This document shows positions 35,580 to 43,376 of a stretch of 64,000 nt of DNA, one piece after another (position 1 is the stretch's first letter; every line of letters begins with the position of its first letter). The stretch is from Leptotrichia hofstadii (GTDB lineage: Bacteria; Fusobacteriota; Fusobacteriia; Fusobacteriales; Leptotrichiaceae): positions 62,001 to 126,000 of the forward strand of contig NZ_AP019823.1 in assembly GCF_007990525.1 (NCBI RefSeq), in the 5' to 3' direction. The position numbers and the translations under genes were made by a program. A model generated the notes under the pieces. The model was not told where the DNA came from. It worked only from the letters and a program-made list of their open reading frames with translations, and ran no database searches.

Positions 35580-37655
35580 TTATTTTCTTCTGCCAAACAT
35601 TTTATCCAAATCGTTTCTGGAAAGTTTCACAATAATTGGCCGTCCATGCGGACACGTATATTCCCCAACTTCGTGAATCCTTCGAACCATATTCTGCATT
35701 TCAAATGTGTCAAGTTTTTGTCCAGCCTTCACGGCTCCTTTGCATGACATCGAAATAATAATATTTTCCCGCAAATCCTTTATTTTAACTTCATTTTTCA
35801 AATCCATGAGTAGCTGTAAAAACACGTTTTCAATGTTATCCCGAAAATCAAAGGCAGGCACGGCACGAATCACAATTTCATTTTCTGAAAATTCATCAAT
35901 ATCAAATCCAAAATCTCTAAAAATTTCAATATTTTCAAAAATAATATTTTTTTCAATTCCTGTAATCTCCATTTTTAGAGGCAATAATAAATGCTGTGAC
36001 TCTAGTTTCTTATTATAGAACTTGTCTTTTAGCTCTTCATACAAAATTCTTTCGTGAATAATATGCTGATCATAAATTTCCAATTCATCATCTCTGCGAA
36101 CAAGAATATATGTGTCAAAAATCTGCCCTAGAATATCATAATGAAACTGCTTTCCGATATGTTTTTCAAACGTTCCGACTTTATAATGGGATTCATTTTC
36201 AGTATTTTCATTTATAGTATCAAAATTTCTATATTCAGTAGTATTTTTATAATTCTCAAAATCACTTCTTTTATCCCATGTTTCAGTATAATATTCATCT
36301 TTTTTCTTAAAGTTTTCCACATTGTTTTCCACAGTCATTTTTGAATTATCATTCATCTTATTCCATATTTCATCAACACTTAAATCATTTTCATTTTTGT
36401 TTTTTGTAAAGTTTTCACCATTTGAAAAACTATCATTACTCATATTTTTAGAACTATCAAAAAACTCAGAATTTTTATCATTTTCATTAAAATTATCCGC
36501 TGAAAAATTATCTTTCTCATTTGAATTTTTAGTATTTTCTAAAACCTTTCCATCAAAAGTTTCCAAGCTTATAACTTTTTGATTTTCCCCCTTCAAAACG
36601 TCATCAGAAAACAAATCATCCTTTTCCACAGCGACATTCTCATTAATATTGATATTTTTCTTTATCAAATCAATATTAGGTTGCCAGTTTTCTCTGTCAT
36701 TGTAGTAAAAAAAGTCATCAATTGCTGATTTTATTTCATTATAAACAGTTTTATCATTCGAGAATTTTATTATTTTTTTGGATGGGTGAACGTTTACATC
36801 TATTTCTTTTGGATCAGTATTGTAAAAAATAATTGCAAATGGATATTTCCCCTTCATTAATTTAGTGTAATAGCCATCTATAACAGCACGTTCAATAGTT
36901 GCTGACTTTACATATCGGTTATTTACAAAAGTAAACATAAAGTCCTTTGAACTTCGTAAAATTTCTACGTTACCTAAATATCCATATTCAAATTTTTTCA
37001 AATTTCTCAAAACTGACTTTCCAAATAATTCAAGGATTGTATTGTCAATCCCTTTTCCACTTGTTTTTATCGTACTTTTTCCATCTAGTTCGAGCGAAAA
37101 TGCCACATTACTGTTTGAAAGTGCTTCCTTTAGTACAATATCCCTGATTTTACCATATTCTGTTGACATTTTTCGTAAAAATTTCCGTCTGGCAGGCGTA
37201 TTGTAAAATAAATCCCTGACTTCCATTTCTGTACCGACATTTCTCGAAACTTCCTCAAATTTTCTCACAACTCCGCCATAACAGCCAATCTTATATCCTA
37301 CAGGACTATTTTCAGAACGTGTAGTAATCGTAAGCTTAGACACTGCTGCAATAGATGACAGAGCCTCTCCACGAAATCCATAAGTATTTAAGTTAAAAAC
37401 ATCTTCCTTTTCCTTAATTTTAGAAGTAGCATGCCGCTCCACCGACAAAAGCGTATCGTCCTTATCCATACCAATTCCATTATCACTTACTTTAACATCA
37501 GTTCCAGATTTGAAAACTTCAATTTTTATCATTGTAGCCTTCGCATCCAGCGAGTTCTCAATCATCTCCTTAATCATCGAAGCTGGATTTTCCACAACTT
37601 CCCCAGCGGCAATAATATTTGACACTTTTTCATCAAGTATTTTTATATATCCCAC
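35580..37655 (-). CDS. mutL: DNA mismatch repair protein MutL, endonuclease type
   Basis: Couples mismatch recognition by MutS to strand incision. The N-terminal GHKL ATPase has IAAGEVVENPASMIKEMIENS, DNGIGMD and TYGFRGEALSSI. The linker at about residues 340-490 is unusually rich in N, D, E, K, S and F and looks disordered. The C-terminal domain keeps the metal-dependent endonuclease motif DQHIIHERILYE (DQHAxxExxxxE type) and CPHGRPI, so the protein can nick DNA itself and needs no MutH. The 691 residues include the long linker. GGAGGAG precedes the ATG. Confidence 0.95.
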   Translation of the reverse strand: MGYIKILDEKVSNIIAAGEVVENPASMIKEMIENSLDAKATMIKIEVFKSGTDVKVSDNGIGMDKDDTLLSVERHATSKIKEKEDVFNLNTYGFRGEALSSIAAVSKLTITTRSENSPVGYKIGCYGGVVRKFEEVSRNVGTEMEVRDLFYNTPARRKFLRKMSTEYGKIRDIVLKEALSNSNVAFSLELDGKSTIKTSGKGIDNTILELFGKSVLRNLKKFEYGYLGNVEILRSSKDFMFTFVNNRYVKSATIERAVIDGYYTKLMKGKYPFAIIFYNTDPKEIDVNVHPSKKIIKFSNDKTVYNEIKSAIDDFFYYNDRENWQPNIDLIKKNININENVAVEKDDLFSDDVLKGENQKVISLETFDGKVLENTKNSNEKDNFSADNFNENDKNSEFFDSSKNMSNDSFSNGENFTKNKNENDLSVDEIWNKMNDNSKMTVENNVENFKKKDEYYTETWDKRSDFENYKNTTEYRNFDTINENTENESHYKVGTFEKHIGKQFHYDILGQIFDTYILVRRDDELEIYDQHIIHERILYEELKDKFYNKKLESQHLLLPLKMEITGIEKNIIFENIEIFRDFGFDIDEFSENEIVIRAVPAFDFRDNIENVFLQLLMDLKNEVKIKDLRENIIISMSCKGAVKAGQKLDTFEMQNMVRRIHEVGEYTCPHGRPIIVKLSRNDLDKMFGRRK

Positions 37656-37674
37656 AATTTCTCCTCCTTTTTCA

Positions 37675-38232
37675 TCAGTTTTTCTTTTTTAAGACAAATA
37701 CAGCTATCACACAGACAATTAATCCAGCAACTGCAGGCTTTAACATTGATAATGCACTCTTGCCAGTTAAAAGATAGCTGTTAAATATTTTAAGAATTGC
37801 AGTTGCTATTAAAATTAATAAAAGTAATTTCCAGTTTTTTGTCCAAGTTGAAACTATTATAAAAACAAAAAAAATTATAACAGTAAAAAGCAGGACAATT
37901 TTATCCATTGTCCACCCACTTTTCAAGTAATTTGCTTCAAAATTTAAAAATTTTACAATTTCAGGATTAGTTATATTTGGCTTTGGAAACCAGAACATAC
38001 TCGTAAACAGACCAAAAATAGAAATTGAAATTCCTGAAAACCTCTTTTTGTATGCACTCCAGATTATTGGAATAATAAATAGTGGTCTAATATACCAGCT
38101 TAGTATATTACGGTGCCGCTGAAATGCCCACATAAAAAATATGTTGTTACTAAAAAATAAATAAATTAAAATTATTGTCATAATTCCAAATAATATGCCT
38201 ATAACTATGTCAAATTTTCTTGATTTATCCAT
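37675..38232 (-). CDS. Integral membrane protein of unknown function
   Basis: A 185-residue hydrophobic protein with about five membrane segments, near residues 10-28, 45-60, 65-78, 110-128 and 130-180, separated by short loops. The N-terminus is MDKSRKFDIVIG. I recognise no family. It ends 20 bp before mutL on the same strand, and could be co-transcribed with it. Confidence 0.65.
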   Translation of the reverse strand: MDKSRKFDIVIGILFGIMTIILIYLFFSNNIFFMWAFQRHRNILSWYIRPLFIIPIIWSAYKKRFSGISISIFGLFTSMFWFPKPNITNPEIVKFLNFEANYLKSGWTMDKIVLLFTVIIFFVFIIVSTWTKNWKLLLLILIATAILKIFNSYLLTGKSALSMLKPAVAGLIVCVIAVFVLKKKN

Positions 38233-38266
38233 TACTCAAAACCCTTTCTAAAATATATCTTAACTC

Positions 38267-38438
38267 TTTCAATATTAAACTGATAAAATCAAACAATTTT
38301 AGGAATTATCATAATTTTTTATTTTCAATTTCAAATTATACTCAAACCTACTTAAAATTAAACTACTAAAAATTATATAAATTTAGGGTTTGAGTAAAAT
38401 AGTCATAACTTTTGAGTTTTGTTTTAAAGCAGTTTTAC
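38267..38438 (+). repeat. Element D copy 1 (bipartite), with an internal inverted repeat
   Basis: The head TTTCAATATTAAACTGATAA (38267) and the tail TTTTAAAGCAGTTTTAC (from 38422) both recur at 59438-59524. A weaker match occurs at 27340-27412. Inside, ACTCAAACC (38340-38348) faces GGTTTGAGT (38387-38395). It fills the gap between mvaD and the membrane protein gene. No open frame. Confidence 0.55.
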
Positions 38439-38452
38439 TATAATTTTCACAA

Positions 38453-39436
38453 TTATAATTTCACAGTCTTACTTACAATAATCTTATACTTTTCTTCAAA
38501 AATTTCTGCTAATTTTTCTAAATCCTCTTCCAAACAAAGTACCTTCACATTAGGCCCTGCATCCATTGTAAAATAGCATTTTTTGCCATTATTTCTCAAA
38601 TTTTTTACAAAATCCATTGCTTCATAAGTTTTTTCATTAAAATATGTAAATGGAGGATTTGCAGTTTCAGTTGTCTTGTGCATTCTAAGAGCATTCTCTT
38701 CTGTCAGAATTCCCACTTTTTCAAAATCGTTTTCAGCAAGATATTTTTTCATATTTACAAAGTCAATTTCCGATTGTTTTACCCACTCATCAAAATATGT
38801 TGAAGTTTTGGCACAAAGCTCCATTCCATTTCGGCTTGAAATTTCCTTTTTATTTTCATTCAGCACAAGCACAATCATCGCCAGTTTCAAATCTGTCCTT
38901 ACCTCATAAATTTCTCCAGTATCCTTGTCCCAAGCAGCAACAGGTCCAAAAAAGCTTCTCGAAGAAGATCCTGAACCAAATTTTGAAATTTGTGCAAGTT
39001 CAGATTGTGTATAGTTTTTTCCAAAAAGTTCATTACAAGCCTTTATTACAGCCGATAAACCACTCGAACTGGAAGAAAGTCCCGCCGCCGTTGGCATATT
39101 ATTTGTTGTAGAAATTTTTACCTTCTGACTTCTATTTTCCCTAAACAAATCCACAACTTTGCTAATCTTTTCTGTATGCACACTATCCTGCAATTCGCCA
39201 TTCAAATAAAACAAATCTGTCATATCCCCAAATTTATCTTTACAATTTTCGCTTTTTATATCTTTTTCAACTGCAATTTTAATATCTTCATCATTTATAA
39301 ATTCCAGCTCTGTTTCTGTAAACATATCGTTAAGAGTAAGGGAAATGCTGCTTGTGGAAGGTATCATTTTTGCTGCATCTTTTTTCCCCCAGTATTTTAT
39401 AATCGCAATATTAGCATAAGATTTGACTTTTACCAT
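38453..39436 (-). CDS. mvaD: Diphosphomevalonate decarboxylase
   Basis: Converts mevalonate diphosphate to isopentenyl diphosphate, the last step of the classical mevalonate pathway. The 327 residues belong to the GHMP kinase superfamily: KSYANIAIIKYWGKKDA with the substrate lysine, the phosphate loop PTAAGLSSSSSGLSAV, and the catalytic aspartate in YFTMDAGPNVKVL. It lies 22 bp downstream of mvk on the same strand, so the two form an operon. Phosphomevalonate kinase is not in the window. Confidence 0.95.
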   Translation of the reverse strand: MVKVKSYANIAIIKYWGKKDAAKMIPSTSSISLTLNDMFTETELEFINDEDIKIAVEKDIKSENCKDKFGDMTDLFYLNGELQDSVHTEKISKVVDLFRENRSQKVKISTTNNMPTAAGLSSSSSGLSAVIKACNELFGKNYTQSELAQISKFGSGSSSRSFFGPVAAWDKDTGEIYEVRTDLKLAMIVLVLNENKKEISSRNGMELCAKTSTYFDEWVKQSEIDFVNMKKYLAENDFEKVGILTEENALRMHKTTETANPPFTYFNEKTYEAMDFVKNLRNNGKKCYFTMDAGPNVKVLCLEEDLEKLAEIFEEKYKIIVSKTVKL

Positions 39437-39457
39437 TTTTACTCCTTTATTTTTTTA

Positions 39458-40348
39458 TTAAATTTTCTCCACCCAAATATTCTCTGCTCCGCATTTTAAC
39501 AATTCATCTTTTATTTTTTCTACAATTTTCAGATTTTTAGCAAGTGCAATTACACACCCTCCTAATCCTCCACCAGAAATTTTTGCTCCACTTGCTCCAT
39601 TTTCGATTGCTGTTTTTACAAATAAGTCTGTTTTTTCAATGGTTATATTCAAGTTTCCGAGTTCTGTATTTGCTTTTGTCATAATTTTTCCTATTTTATC
39701 AACTTTTTCTTCTTTGGATTCAATATTTTCAGTTAAGATTTTAATTATTTCATCTGTCAATTTACCTAGTTTCTTTAAAGAAATATCGGCTTTACTTCCT
39801 AAATTTTTCACATTCTGAATTGCCTCACCAGTATTTCCGTAAATGCCTGTATCTGCAATTACAAGATATGCACCAAGATTTAAGTCAATGTAAGAAAATC
39901 CCTTATTTTTTATGAATTTTATGGCTTTATCGCTTAGGCATGTTTTGGCATCTAGCCCGCTCGGAGTTTTATGAGCCACAATTTCCGCCGCATGAACTAG
40001 TTTTTCCAGTAATTCATCATCCAGATTTTCCTCAAAATAGTCAAATACTGCCCGGATTGCGGCAATACTGACTGCAGCTGAAGAGCCCATTCCACGTTTT
40101 GGAGGAATTTGAGAGGTAACTTTATATTTTATTTTTGCATTTTCTTTTTTTAAATATTTTAACGCAGTAAAAAGAGCAACTGAAAGAGTATCAGTCTTAT
40201 TATGGAAATAGCTGCTTTTTGCTTCTTCCACAATACATTCAATTCCAATTTTTTTTAGTGGAATAGCGATGGCAGGATAGCCGTAAACAACAGAATGTTC
40301 TCCAATTAATATTATTTTACTGTGTGATTTTCCGATACCTTTTTTCAT
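39458..40348 (-). CDS. mvk: Mevalonate kinase
   Basis: Phosphorylates mevalonate, an early step toward isoprenoids and hence the undecaprenyl carrier used by the glycan genes. It is a 296-residue GHMP kinase with LIGEHSVVYGYPAIAIPL, the phosphate loop PPKRGMGSSAAVSIA, SGLDAKTCLSDKA and the C-terminal KISGGGLGGCVIAL. The open frame extends to an ATG at 40435. However, a promoter (40386-40414) lies inside that extension and AAGGAAAA precedes the ATG at 40348, where homologs begin (MKKGIGKSHSK). Confidence 0.95.
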   Translation of the reverse strand: MKKGIGKSHSKIILIGEHSVVYGYPAIAIPLKKIGIECIVEEAKSSYFHNKTDTLSVALFTALKYLKKENAKIKYKVTSQIPPKRGMGSSAAVSIAAIRAVFDYFEENLDDELLEKLVHAAEIVAHKTPSGLDAKTCLSDKAIKFIKNKGFSYIDLNLGAYLVIADTGIYGNTGEAIQNVKNLGSKADISLKKLGKLTDEIIKILTENIESKEEKVDKIGKIMTKANTELGNLNITIEKTDLFVKTAIENGASGAKISGGGLGGCVIALAKNLKIVEKIKDELLKCGAENIWVEKI

Positions 40349-40385
40349 TAAATTTTCCTTTTTTATACTAAAATTATACAAATTT

Positions 40386-40414
40386 ATTATACTAGAAAAG
40401 TTATAATAATCCAA
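40386..40414 (-). promoter_or_regulatory. Promoter of mvk-mvaD
   Basis: TTGGAT (40414-40409), 17-nt spacer, TATAAT (40391-40386) on the minus strand. Confidence 0.75.
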
Positions 40415-40500
40415 TACCTTTTTATATATTTTCAAATTTTTTCAAAATCGAAAAAAATTAATAAAATCTAGTGTTTGGATATAACAACGTTTTTTTTTGT

Positions 40501-40536
40501 AAAAAAAAAACTCTAAGTTTTTATAAACCTAGAGTT
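40501..40536 (-). terminator. Terminator of the small secreted protein gene
   Basis: A near-copy of the lysS terminator. On the minus strand CTCTAGGTTT pairs with AACTTAGAG, followed by at least nine T residues. Confidence 0.85.
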
Positions 40537-40574
40537 TCTAATAATTTTATTGTTGGTAAAGATTTTTAGTTTTA

Positions 40575-40826
40575 TTAACCTGCAAGAAGTTTTGCTCTAG
40601 TTAAACGCAATCCTCTGTATCCAGTACCTTCAAAATAAATTTTATAAGAATATCCTGTTGAAACAGAAGATAGTCTGCCACTTGTAAATTGGAATGTTCT
40701 TCCTGATTCTGCACTTTCACAAGTTACAGATCTACGTGTTTTACCAGTAACATAACACTCCTCTACATATCTTGAAAATCCTAATGCTCCAAATGCTAAA
40801 AATCCTACTAGAATTAATTTTTTCAT
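40575..40826 (-). CDS. Small secreted protein
   Basis: An 83-residue protein. The N-terminus MKKLILVGFLAFGALGFS is a signal peptide with likely cleavage near residue 18. The mature part of about 65 residues is basic and rich in G, S, R and Y. It has two cysteines, in EECYVTGKTRRSVTCESAE, that could form a disulfide in the periplasm. I know no family. It has its own promoter (40870-40897), an SD AAGGAG and a terminator, so it is a stand-alone transcript. Its signal peptide resembles that of the protein at 41215. Confidence 0.8.
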   Translation of the reverse strand: MKKLILVGFLAFGALGFSRYVEECYVTGKTRRSVTCESAESGRTFQFTSGRLSSVSTGYSYKIYFEGTGYRGLRLTRAKLLAG

Positions 40827-40869
40827 GCTAATCAGCTCCTTTTATATTTATATTACCTTTTACAATTAC

Positions 40870-40897
40870 AGTATATCATATAATGTAAAAAAGTCAA
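40870..40897 (-). promoter_or_regulatory. Promoter of the small secreted protein gene
   Basis: TTGACT (40897-40892), 16-nt spacer, TATACT (40875-40870) on the minus strand. Confidence 0.7.
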
Positions 40898-41039
40898 GTA
40901 TTTTTTTCAATTTTAAAAATTAAATTTTATTAATAAATGTTTTTTATGTGTAATTAGTATCTAAATAACTGTAAGTACAGTAAAATTATTTAAAATAGAA
41001 AATTATTTTAAGAAATTCTATTTCACACTATTTCCTTTT

Positions 41040-41102
41040 TATACTAAATCCCATTTAAAAAATAGCAATAAAATTTTATAACAATTAATTTGACAGCCTT
41101 GT
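41040..41102 (+). repeat. Element C copy 3
   Basis: It begins TATACTAAATCCC and ends TTTGACAGCCTTGT. It matches the reversed copy at 32352-32414 along its whole length with 9 mismatches in 63. Confidence 0.8.
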
Positions 41103-41164
41103 AAAAAAAGCTTTAATTACATGAATTTTTTTATTTCTGCTTAAACAGGAAATAACATTGCAAA

Positions 41165-41196
41165 CAAAAAAAGAGCATTCATAAAAATCCTGCTCT
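41165..41196 (-). terminator. Terminator of the 163-residue secreted protein gene
   Basis: On the minus strand AGAGCA (41196-41191) pairs with TGCTCT (41177-41172), followed by a T-run. Confidence 0.75.
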
Positions 41197-41214
41197 CTTT
41201 AAATTGTAATTAGC

Positions 41215-41706
41215 TTATTTTAACGCCGCTTTTGCCTTCTGAAATAAATCCTGTATAAATTCTCCCTTGTTAGTATCAATTCCTGAAATTGTTACGGTTC
41301 CCGGTATTACATTTGTATAAGGATAAATGTTGTAAGTCCAGCCGTTTTTTGTGGTAATTTGACGGATGTTCCTATTTTCTGACGTGGCTACTTCCGTAAC
41401 TTCCAATTGCCCTTTGTACTTGTTTTTTTCAAATAATTTTAGCACACTTAAAAGTGCAGGTTCATCGTGTTTTTCTATAATAAATTCGACTTTATTTGCG
41501 CCTGAAAGATTTTTGTACATCTGTTTTGCAAAATCTCCGTCCTTTTTCAGCTTGGAAAGAAGATTTGCAAGTCCTCCACGGTTTACTGTCCCGCTTATTA
41601 CTGGATTTTCGTAATTGTCATTAATAACTCCGATTACAACTTTATCTAAGGCTGAAAACGAAAGTGTCCCAAAAATAATAAATAATATCAAAATTAATTT
41701 TTTCAT
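41215..41706 (-). CDS. Secreted protein of unknown function
   Basis: A 163-residue protein. The N-terminal MKKLILILFIIFGTLSFSA is a signal peptide with likely cleavage after LSFS. The mature chain is of mixed alpha/beta character with no cysteines. It begins LDKVVIGVINDN and includes KVEFIIEKHDEP and YNIYPYTNVIPGTVTISGID. I recognise no family. It follows ffh by 31 bp on the same strand, so it may be read through from ffh. A terminator follows. Confidence 0.78.
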   Translation of the reverse strand: MKKLILILFIIFGTLSFSALDKVVIGVINDNYENPVISGTVNRGGLANLLSKLKKDGDFAKQMYKNLSGANKVEFIIEKHDEPALLSVLKLFEKNKYKGQLEVTEVATSENRNIRQITTKNGWTYNIYPYTNVIPGTVTISGIDTNKGEFIQDLFQKAKAALK

Positions 41707-41737
41707 TTTAATTTTCTCCTTTTTTATTTGTAAAAAT

Positions 41738-43078
41738 CTATCTTCTTCTGCCTCTCATGAATCCGCCACCGCCAAATCCAGGAATACCGCCACTATTGAA
41801 CATTTTCATCATCTGTTTCATTTGCTCAAACTGTTTTATCAATTTATTTACATCGTTTACCTGAACTCCGCTTCCTTTGGCAATTCTCATTTTACGGCTT
41901 CCGTTTTTTAGAAGTTTTGGATCACGTCTTTCCTGAACTGTCATTGAAAAAATGATTGCTTCAACCTTTTTCATTTCCTTTTCAGCCATTCCCATGTCAA
42001 TCATGCTAGTGTCAACTCCTGGTATCATTTTCATAATTCCAGCAATTGATCCCATTTTTCTTATCATTTTAAACTGCTTTAAGAAATCTTCAAAGTCAAA
42101 CTGGTTCTTTCTAAATTTTTCCTCCATTTTCTTGGCTTCTTTTTCATCAATAGCTTCCTGTGCTTTTTCTACAAGTGAAACGACATCCCCCATTCCAAGA
42201 ATACGAGAAGCAAGCCTGTCTGGGTGAAATGGTGCGATGTCATCCAGCTTTTCTCCTTCACTTATGAATTTAATTGGCTTTCCTGCAACTTCCTTTACCG
42301 AAAGGGCAGCCCCTCCACGAGTATCTCCGTCCAGTTTTGTAAGCACAACCCCGGTAATATCAAGCTGCTCATTAAATTCCTTTGCTACATTAACCGCATC
42401 CTGTCCTGTCATTCCATCAACTACAAGCAAAATTTCATTCGGATTAAAACTGTCCTTTATATCTTGCAGTTCACTCATAAGCTGTTCATCAATGTGCAAT
42501 CTTCCTGCCGTATCAATAATCACATAAGTTGCATGCTCAGTTTTTGAAGCCTCAATTCCCTGTTTTACAATTTCCAGTGCATCTGTACTTTCGTCAATCG
42601 TAAATACAGGAACTTTTACCTGCTCTCCTAACACCTTCAATTGCTTTTTAGCGGCAGGTCTATAAACATCTGCCCCAATCAGAAATGGCTTTTCCCCTTT
42701 CGATTTCAGATGCTTTGCCAATTTTCCAGAAAACGTAGTTTTCCCAGCCCCTTGAAGTCCGGAAAGCATTACAACGGTAGGATTTTTATCAGCTTTAGCA
42801 ATTGAGACATTTGAGCCTCCAAGCACTTCCACTAGCTCGTCATTTACAATCTTGATAAATTGCTGTGTAGGATTAACCCCGCTGATAACCTGCTCTCCCA
42901 ATGCCTTTTCCCGAATCTTTGCCACAAAGTTCTTAGCCACGCTGTAATTTACATCTGCTTCAAGCAATGCCAGTCTTACTTCCCTCAAAGCATCCTTCAT
43001 ATTGTTTTCCGTCAATTTCCCCTGTCCGCTGACTTTTTTGAATATATCCTTAAATCTGTCTCCTAAATTATTGAACAT
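41738..43078 (-). CDS. ffh: Signal recognition particle protein Ffh
   Basis: The GTPase of the signal recognition particle, which delivers nascent inner-membrane proteins to FtsY. The 446 residues show an N-terminal helical bundle, then the GTPase with GLQGAGKTTFSGKLA (G1), VIIDTAGRLHID (G3) and VVLTKLDGDTRGG (G4). The methionine-rich M domain binds 4.5S RNA and includes KMGSIAGIMKMIPGV and RKMRIAKGSGVQVNDVN. The glycine- and arginine-rich end (GGGGFMRGRRR) is usual. AAGGAGAAAA precedes the ATG at 43078. Confidence 0.98.
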   Translation of the reverse strand: MFNNLGDRFKDIFKKVSGQGKLTENNMKDALREVRLALLEADVNYSVAKNFVAKIREKALGEQVISGVNPTQQFIKIVNDELVEVLGGSNVSIAKADKNPTVVMLSGLQGAGKTTFSGKLAKHLKSKGEKPFLIGADVYRPAAKKQLKVLGEQVKVPVFTIDESTDALEIVKQGIEASKTEHATYVIIDTAGRLHIDEQLMSELQDIKDSFNPNEILLVVDGMTGQDAVNVAKEFNEQLDITGVVLTKLDGDTRGGAALSVKEVAGKPIKFISEGEKLDDIAPFHPDRLASRILGMGDVVSLVEKAQEAIDEKEAKKMEEKFRKNQFDFEDFLKQFKMIRKMGSIAGIMKMIPGVDTSMIDMGMAEKEMKKVEAIIFSMTVQERRDPKLLKNGSRKMRIAKGSGVQVNDVNKLIKQFEQMKQMMKMFNSGGIPGFGGGGFMRGRRR

Positions 43079-43376
43079 TATTGATTTTTCTCCTTAATTT
43101 TATATATTTTATTTAATTTTTACTGAGTATAGGATAACATATTATGGGGAAAAAGACAATAAGCATAGCAGGTTATTTATGAATTTGCAAAAAATACGGT
43201 TTAATAAATGAAATTCAAATAAAAATCATAAGAATAATAAACTTTTATTCACTAAAATATATCCAGCCCTGTAGGAAGCAAACTCATAAAAACTGGAAGA
43301 GTCAAGAGTTTGAGATTAATTCTAAAAAAATTTTAAAAATAGGTTTATTGTAAAACTAGAAATGAGGTAAATAAAT
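43079..43376. other. Divergent gap between ffh and the htrA-like gene
   Basis: Nearly 300 bp with no gene. It should contain promoters for both divergent genes. I could not assign either with confidence. A short GAGTTTGAG motif near 43308 resembles the internal arm of element D. Confidence 0.5.

Larger units (their letters stand above)
40827..41214. other. Gap between two secreted-protein genes
   Basis: This 388-bp gap contains the promoter of the 83-residue protein gene, element C copy 3 (41040-41102) and the terminator of the 163-residue protein gene. The rest is AT-rich with no supportable gene. Confidence 0.7.

Noticed and set aside
40349-40435. Longer mevalonate kinase starting at ATG 40435
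   Set aside because: The promoter lies within the extension, and the extra residues are unlike the family.
41952-42547. Overlapping open frames opposite ffh
   Set aside because: Ffh is unmistakable. Serine- and proline-rich mirror frames are expected on the opposite strand.
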